In this document: piece after piece, positions 30,121 to 35,961 of the stretch | How positions within the stretch are numbered: position 1 is the first letter of the stretch | Layout: each line of letters opens with the position of its first letter | Source: Zygnema cylindricum | Lineage: Eukaryota > Streptophyta > Zygnematophyceae > Zygnematales > Zygnemataceae | Assembly (NCBI GenBank): GCA_037447655.1 | Contig: JBBHKE010003037.1 | Coordinates: 188,001-223,961, forward strand | DNA: 35,961 nt | Reading direction: 5' to 3' | Translations under genes and position numbers: made by a program | Notes under the pieces: model-generated | What the model was told of the DNA's origin: nothing | The model's database searches: none | The model's input: the letters and a program-made list of their open reading frames with translations, nothing else

Positions 30121-30663
30121 AGAAGGATTGGGAGGCAGCTAAGAGAGTACTTAGATACTTGATAGGAACTAGGGATCTATGGTTGCATTTGGGTGGGGAG
30201 AATACTGACATCACTACTTGGAGTGATTCCAGTTATGGTGATGCTTCGATGAGGAGATGCACTTCTGGATATGTATTATATGTGGGTGATGGGGCTTGCT
30301 GTTGGAGTAGCAAACAGCAAAAAGTTATTACTCAGTCCACCATGGAGGCTGAGTATATGGCCTCTTGCTCTGTTGTAAAAGAATTGATGTGGGTCAAGTC
30401 TTTGCTTGGTGAGCTTGGTAACCTTAAGAGTGGTGTGCAGAAAAAAAATTTGTGATAATCAGGCAGCAATCGCTATTTCTGCCAATCCTAAACATCATTT
30501 TAAAACCAAACACATGGACATCGGACTCAGCTTTGTTAGAGAGAAAGTAGAAAACAAAATAATCAGTTTAGAAGACCAACCAGAGAATGAGATGGTAGCA
30601 GATATGATGACCAAACCTATGCCTTCCCCTAAGCTAATTTTCTGCAGGGAGAAGTGCGGTTGA
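30121..30663 (+). pseudogene. E5 RNase H
   Basis: Continues the open block with VLRYLIGTRDLWLHLGGE, TWSDSSYGD, CCWSSKQQKVITQSTMEAEYMAS. A frame change in an A-run at about 30442-30449 moves it to 30406-30663, CDNQAAIAISANPKHHFKTKHMD and MVADMMTKPMPSPKL, ending in a normal stop. One indel separates it from an intact domain. Confidence 0.92.
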
Positions 30664-30693
30664 AATTAAAGTTTGACTAGAAAATAAGGGGGG

Positions 30694-31002
30694 TGTAGAA
30701 ATTAATGGTACATTTTTAGTATTTTCTAGGTCTAAATAGAAATATAGAAAAAAGCTGAGGCAGTCTACCTCTAACTTCTCTCTCCAAACTCTCAAACTTG
30801 TCGCAGTAATTGAGAAATTGGAGAGGGAGCTAGAGCCATGGCTTCCTAGGCTATCCACAGGTTTACGGGAAATATATATTAGTTAGGGGTTTATTTACTA
30901 AAAGGTATGTGTCGGCCACAGGATTTGATCCTGGTACATACCGGCCGGCAAACAGCCGGTTGTCGGTAGCCTTCGCCGTTAAGTCTAGAACTAGTGTTAC
31001 GT
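30694..31002 (+). repeat. E5 3' LTR segment, copy 3 (309 bp)
   Basis: It starts TGTAGAAAT after the tract AAAATAAGGGGGG and ends TGTTACGT at the same point as copy 1. Minus-strand box B-like GGATCAAATCC is at 30921-30931. It agrees with copy 1 at many sites where the 5' LTR (copy 2) differs. Confidence 0.85.
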
Positions 31003-31110
31003 AAAATCACGCGACGTCACAAGCAGTTACGAAAAATGACGTGGGTCATCACAGATTGTAGACGTTGACAGCCGTCACGGGCATTGTCGACGTATACAAT
31101 CGTCACGCCC
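31003..31110 (-). mobile_element. Right arm of split TIR element T
   Basis: The reverse complement begins GGGCGTGACGATTGTATACG next to TTAA, matching the left arm at 23206-23233. AAAAT at 31003-31007 nearly repeats ACAAT at 23229-23233, as a retrotransposon target duplication would. No coding sequence. Confidence 0.55.
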
Positions 31111-31401
31111 TTAAGTGACAATTTCGTTTGGTACACATAGGGACACCTGAAATCCGGGTCCGCCGGATCTGCGCTAAAAAACAAAAAAAATACTCTAAGT
31201 TTGAAGTACATAGAGACGCACCCTAACTCAATCTCGGACAACACGCCGTCAAACATGCGGTACTGGGAAGGTACATCTCTTCCTACGCGGTCAGCCACGT
31301 GTCATCCGTAAGGTATCTATATTTTGAAATATTTCAGCGTGGATCGACCGCCACGAGGTGAGCCTATCCGACAATATTTTGCGCCAGCTGTCAGGTCACA
31401 T
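31111..31401. other. Non-coding, nothing recognised
   Basis: About 290 bp between element T and M1. I see no gene, no clear repeat and only short A-runs. Confidence 0.5.
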
Positions 31402-31601
31402 TACACCGCCAATCGCTATTAGAGTCAAGGATTAAATAGCGTAAAAAAAAATAGCGTTATTGATTATAATTTAGTATCTGAGACGTGGCAGATTATGGTC
31501 CACCTACTTAAATAGCGTTATTAATTGTATTTCAGGTTATTTTTTTTTGAAAGAAGAGCACCGAATTGGCGTTATATACTCTAATAGCGATTGACGGTGT
31601 A
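31402..31601. mobile_element. M1, short TIR element (200 bp)
   Basis: Ends TACACCGCCAATCGCTATTA and TAATAGCGATTGACGGTGTA are inverted repeats of each other, with TA at each end. The interior is AT-rich with repeated AATAGCGTTATT motifs and no coding potential. Confidence 0.75.
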
Positions 31602-31602
31602 G

Positions 31603-32105
31603 TACACCGTGAATCGCTATTACCGTGTTGGTCGCTAATTGAGGTACCCTGTTTTTTTGGGCAAATTCTCAAATAGAATTATGCATTCTAAATGTTCCTA
31701 CATGCTATTTGAGGTGTTCCATAAAATAGGATTCATGACTATAATATAGTGCCATCGTAGATAGTGTGGTGTACGGTCTGTCAAAGACGTACTTTTTTGT
31801 ACTTTTTCAAGTAGAAAAGTACATAAAAGATATTCACGCTGTCAAGGAGTCGCGCTAACATGCAATTGCGTAAATATTTTTCGGCATTCGCGGATGTAAA
31901 AAAAACGCAACGGCGTACGATTTGAACAATTTCGTACATGCACATATTTTAGTGTGAAAATATTATGCACCGAAATTTTGTACAAAGCAGTTTACAAATT
32001 AGAGTATACGAAAAATTAGAATAAAACAGTCCCAATTAGCGTAAATAACGCTAATTGTTTCATTACGCTATCTATTTCATTACGCAAATAGCGATTCACG
32101 GTGTA
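31603..32105. mobile_element. M2, TIR element (503 bp)
   Basis: Ends TACACCGTGAATCGCTATT and AATAGCGATTCACGGTGTA. It abuts M1 with one base between, forming a near-palindrome. The interior has TTAGCGT/ACGCTAA subterminal motifs and a stretch related to M4 and M5. Confidence 0.8.
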
Positions 32106-32181
32106 CAAGTTTGTACACTTTTATCTGAAGCACATCCATTGCATGTATGGTATATGTAATCCTATGCCAGTTTTCGTGTAC

Positions 32182-32401
32182 TACACCGTGAATCGTTATT
32201 CGCGTAAAGGTTTCTTTAGCGTGCAGGAACAATTACCGTCATTTACGCTAATTGAGAATTTGGAAATTTTCAACGAAATCGTTTATTCTAATTAGGAATT
32301 AGGGTTTTTTAAATAGTGTGGATAATTATATTTGAGAATTTGCAAAAAAAAAAAAGGTACCTTAAATAGCGTCCATTACGCCAATACCGATTCACGGTGT
32401 A
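32182..32401. mobile_element. M3, TIR element (220 bp), inverted deletion derivative
   Basis: Ends TACACCGTGAATCG and CGATTCACGGTGTA. The reverse complement of its right part matches the left part of M2 (GGTACC, T-run, GCAAATTCTCAAATA), so it is an internally deleted relative in the other orientation. Confidence 0.75.
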
Positions 32402-32404
32402 CGG

Positions 32405-32912
32405 TACACCGCGAATCGTAACTAGAGTAAATTACTCTAATTAGGTCGCTCGAAACTTCGACTCTGTCACATGAAATAGAGTAAATGATTATAATTTTTT
32501 CATTATTCTATTTAAGGTAAAGTTTAATTAGCGTTTTTAATTCTATTATGGGTTCGTTGTAAATAGTATGGAGTATGGACGGTGTTAGACCGTGCAAAAA
32601 TGTACTTTATTAAGTAAAAAAAAAGTACAAATCATGATTTAATACAGGCCGTTAACATGTAACTGCGTTTTAACAAACCATGTAGTGCAAACGTCATAGT
32701 GACGATAAACTGTACGTTTTGCCAAATTCTGTACGATTACCTTATTTACAGTAGAGGATATTAGCGTGCCAAATTAGAGTACTTAAATAAATTAGAGTAA
32801 ACTTCATAGTTGAAACAGATCTATCACACAAATTAGCGTTCATTTCTCTTGTTTGTTTTTTTAGTTTTTGTTCTCTAATTATTTCTTTACTCTAATTACG
32901 ATTCGCGCTGTA
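32405..32912. mobile_element. M4, TIR element (508 bp)
   Basis: Ends TACACCGCGAATCGTAA and TTACGATTCGCGCTGTA. It matches M5 (35053-35556) along its length, about nine bases in ten by eye. No open frame of note. Confidence 0.88.
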
Positions 32913-33598
32913 GTTAGCAAAAAAATGAGGTTGTTTTCTGAAGGCCGTACTAATTTTTACAGGTCCTTACCGTGCTTTTTATGTTTTTGGGAAAACATCG
33001 TTGCAGAAGGACGCACCAGATTCTCCAAGGTTATGGGCGTAAACTTTGACCGTCGGATATTCTGCTTTTTAGACTCCGAGACGCCATCTCGCGAAACTTG
33101 TGTGCTAATGTCGTTAAAGTGGACTCTACGCACAGGGAACGTGTAAATTTGGGCCGCGTGGAAAGAAATAATATCCACGATGAACGCGCGATCGCGTGCC
33201 TACAAGTCGCATAGGCCATGTGCCTTCCGCCAGGGTGGATGCGAATCCAGCGGAAGCCGCGAAAAAATCTTTGACGGAAGATCTCCTTTAACCCTCCTTT
33301 TGCCATCCACGGACCTTTCCTGTACAAATCTGACATTTACGTACGATTTTACAAATCTTTATGTTTCGTCCGCTCGTACAGTTTTTTTTTCAAATTCTGC
33401 GCTGGTACAGATATTACGTTCGTACTTTGCATTTGCAGATTCTTTGTAGATTTTCATCATCCAGTTCTAGCCTACGTGGTCCCAACCAGAATGAGCCACG
33501 CAATAAAAAGCTGTTTATTGAACCCGACAGAATGGAAGACACGAGAAGCAGTAAACGTATCCGTACGTTTACCGAGACCGCCTAAGGGAAGTACGGCC
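32913..33598 (+). mobile_element. H1, TIR element copy, inverted relative to H2
   Basis: Its whole length matches the reverse complement of 33962-34644, for instance the blocks around 33020-33090, 33155-33240 and 33410-33600. The left terminus has been lost against M4; the right terminus is decayed. ORFs here have no recognisable domain. Confidence 0.75.
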
Positions 33599-33958
33599 TA
33601 AGTCCATGTGACGTCATTTGAATTCAACGGCTCTCCGAATCCCCACGATGCATCTCCGGAAATTCGGCTTCGCCGTTTCGGGTTGTCCCAAGACTGACGT
33701 GGATGTCGATTTCGTACGGTTGTAGAAAGCACTTAGCGCGGTTTGGCCCGAAGTCATTTCCTATTGAGTTAAACCGGTTTTTCACCAAGGTCAGTCCCGT
33801 CAATTGGCTACAGTAATGGTTTAAAACAGGCATGCCTCGGTTAGGTCGATTTTACAACAGCTTTTGTTGGTTTGGTTCGATCGCCCCGGACCCCCACGAG
33901 GAGAATTAATACACTATTTGAACACGTGTCATCGAGGGACTTCGTAAAAGTAATCCAC
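33599..33958. other. Spacer between H1 and H2, nothing recognised
   Basis: About 360 bp with no recognised gene or repeat. It would form the loop of the H1/H2 inverted repeat. Confidence 0.5.
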
Positions 33959-33961
33959 TAA

Positions 33962-34644
33962 GGGTGGACTTCCATTAGGCGTCTCAGTAATTGTACGGAT
34001 AATTTTACTGAAGGGAGTGCCTTCCATTTGGTCGCGTCAGTAAACCACTTTTTATTTGCGTGGCTCATTCTGGTTGGAAACACGTAAGTTAATATTAGAT
34101 GCTTAAAAAACTTGAAAGAATCTTTGAATGCAAAGTCTGAACGCAATATCTGTACGAGCTGAGATAATATCTGTACCAACGGAGGTAATTAATGACTCGT
34201 ACAGAGGGCATTAAATGTACTACCCAAAATTTCAAAACGGAACGACAAAAAGGCGGCGACAAACTTCGACGATGGGAGCGTGACGGGATGATTTCGGCGG
34301 ATTCGCAGCCACCCTGGTGGAAGGCACATGGCCCATGCGACGTGTACGCACATACGCGCGCTCTCATCGAGGATTTTCTTTCCCTTTTCCACGCGGCCTA
34401 TTTTTATTCGTTCAGTCTTTGAAAATTGTCCTCCCTGTGGACGGTCTTAACAAACCCTAGGGTTAGTGACGTGGCGTCTCGGATAAAAAGTATAATAGCA
34501 TCCGACGGTCCGAATTTACGCCTACAACCTTGGACATTTTCCTGTAATGATGTTTTCCTTCAAAAAAAAAATTTGTATGAACCTGTACGAAACGGTACGG
34601 CTGTCTGTAAAAAACCCCACTTTTTCGCTAATGGAAGGCCACCC
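33962..34644 (-). mobile_element. H2, TIR element (683 bp) with TAA target duplication
   Basis: Ends GGGTGGACTTCCATTAG and CTAATGGAAGGCCACCC, flanked by TAA on both sides (33959-33961; 34645-34647). A 3-bp TAA duplication and GGG ends fit PIF/Harbinger-type elements; that assignment is inference. No transposase frame. Confidence 0.78.
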
Positions 34645-34647
34645 TAA

Positions 34648-35052
34648 TTCTTGCCTTTCTAGACCACTTAAAGAATTTTGACGGTTTATAACAAAAAATG
34701 GACGATTTAGGGTTTGAATCGCTGGTTTCGGCAAAATCCAACGGTTTCTTTGCTTTGTAAATATCAAGATCAGTTTCAAACCAAATCGAGGCCCATGTTC
34801 GGAACCGTACGGAGAAGAGGTGGTACAACAGCGGAACATCAAATAGAACTCGAACTGTTCACATTATTCGGTTATTATTCGTATGCTCCACACGTGTGTG
34901 GACGACGCTTTACAAACTGCATGCATCATGGCGATGCAATATGAGGGAACCTTGTCGAAAACATACCGCCCACCGGTTAGCGGCGGGGTTGTCGGCGGGG
35001 AAGTTATTCTGTCGGTGCAATCCCTATTTCTTAATGTTCAAGGGAGGTACAT
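34648..35052. other. Non-coding, nothing recognised
   Basis: About 400 bp. I see only a short CACACGTGTG palindrome near 34890 and no gene. Confidence 0.5.
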
Positions 35053-35556
35053 TACACCGCGAATCGTAATTAGGGTAACTTACTCTAATTCGGTCGCTCG
35101 AAATTTCGACTGTCACATGAAAAAGAGTAAATGATTTTAATTTTTTCATTATTCTATTTAAGGTAAAGTTTAATTAGCGTTTTCAATTCTAATAGAAGTT
35201 CATTTTAAATAGTGTGGAGTACGGACGACCTCCGACCGTGCAAATTTTGTACCTTATTAAGTAAAAAAATACAAATAATGATTTAATACAGGCCGTTATC
35301 ACGTAAATGCGTTTTAACAAACCGCTTAGTGCAAACGTCATAGTGACGATAAACTGTACGTTTTGCCAAATTTTGTACGAATACCTTATTTACAGTAGAG
35401 GATATTAGCGTGCCAAATTAGAGTACTTAAATAAATTAGAGTAAACTTCATTGTTGAAACAACTCTATCACATAAATTAGCGTTAACTACTCTAACTATT
35501 TTTTTTAGTTGTTGTACTCTAATTTTTTCATTAGTCTAATTACGATTCGCGGTGTA
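35053..35556. mobile_element. M5, TIR element (504 bp)
   Basis: Ends TACACCGCGAATCGTAATTA and TAATTACGATTCGCGGTGTA. Sister copy of M4. A further half-terminus, TACCGCGAAT, follows at about 35562. Confidence 0.88.
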
Positions 35557-35576
35557 CAGTATACCGCGAATTTTAA

Positions 35577-35961
35577 GGGTGAAGTTCCATCAAGCGAAAA
35601 GTGGCGTTTCTACCAGAAATCCGCGACTCTCCGTACCTGATCGTACCGCCTATTTTGTTTTTATACGAAAACCAACATTACAGAGAATCTTGCCGATACT
35701 CTCCGGAGGTCTTGGAGGTAATACTGGCCGTTGGATGTTCATCTGCGATGAGTTCGCTTCAATTTTCTCTGTTAGACTCAACCCACCTCGACGAGGTGGG
35801 TTGGCATACACCGTAGAAAAAAAAGTTGTGACATGGTGGACAATTAAGCTACGTGTCATGATGGAAAACCAACGAAAAATCTTAAGATTTCCACATGACA
35901 CGCGGTTTCCAAAATATAAACGAAACTAAAAACGAAATTTCGTAACATTCCCTCGTCACGC
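35577..35961 (+). mobile_element. H4, start of another H-type TIR element
   Basis: TAA at 35574-35576 followed by GGGTGAAGTTCCATCAAGCG, the H-family terminus (compare H3). The other end is not in the window. It contains a perfect 11-bp-arm palindrome at 35780-35802. No gene recognised. Confidence 0.5.

Larger units (their letters stand above)
25289..30693 (+). mobile_element. E5, Ty1/copia retrotransposon (family A)
   Basis: LTR, PBS, gag, protease, integrase, RT, RNase H and polypurine tract are in order on the plus strand. It interrupts the acidic gag region of E6 at 25288. The 3' LTR segment at 30694-31002 is only 309 bp long. Confidence 0.85.

Noticed and set aside
31017-31298. 93-codon minus-strand ORF as a small gene
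   Set aside because: It crosses the edge of element T and has no domain or repeated conservation.
33031-33585. Overlapping ORFs of 74-101 codons as genes or a transposase
   Set aside because: They lie in H1, do not keep the same frame in the sister copy H2, and show no transposase motif.

Overview
The window looks like repeat-rich nuclear DNA of a plant. I see no host gene. Almost everything from 1 to about 31,000 is nested, decayed Ty1/copia retrotransposon sequence in the order gag, protease, integrase, reverse transcriptase, RNase H. From about 31,000 to the end there is no coding sequence I can recognise, and the DNA is packed with short terminal-inverted-repeat (TIR) elements. A plant host is suggested by the primer-binding sites: they complement the anticodon arm of initiator tRNA-Met in its plant form (GGTGGGCCCATAACC). 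I cannot name the species.

Nested layout: an old minus-strand element N0 (19153-22850; gag, protease and integrase plus 5' LTR) was hit in its integrase-RT linker by N1 (minus; 5' LTR 18105-19152, gag to integrase 15568-18104, RT and RNase H 8616-9826 and 2274-2748, truncated 3' LTR 1428-2273). N1 was hit in its own linker by N2 (minus; 9828-15567, complete in gene order, 3' LTR truncated). N1 was also hit in its RNase H by N3 (plus; 2749-8615, both LTRs whole, near-perfect 5-bp target duplication), the best preserved element. At the left edge, an integrase fragment E1 (262-1427, minus) adjoins the 3' end of a plus-strand LTR (1-261). To the right lie an internally deleted minus-strand element E6 (23545-25288) and a plus-strand element E5 (25289-31002).

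From 31,003 to 35,961 there are five copies of one TIR family (M1-M5, TA-flanked), two copies of a second family in opposite orientation (H1, H2), partial members of that family (H3, H4) and the split halves of a small third element (T).

Two features stand out. First, the copia elements appear to be primed by an internal (half) initiator tRNA. The primer-binding site lies inside the gag reading frame, and its ATG, the complement of the tRNA anticodon, is probably the gag start codon. Second, every sufficiently complete LTR carries, antisense to the element, a structured module made of a stem-loop, a tRNA T-arm/box-B-like motif and two or three further hairpins, with some compensatory base changes between copies. 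All protein-coding regions here are broken by stops or frameshifts.
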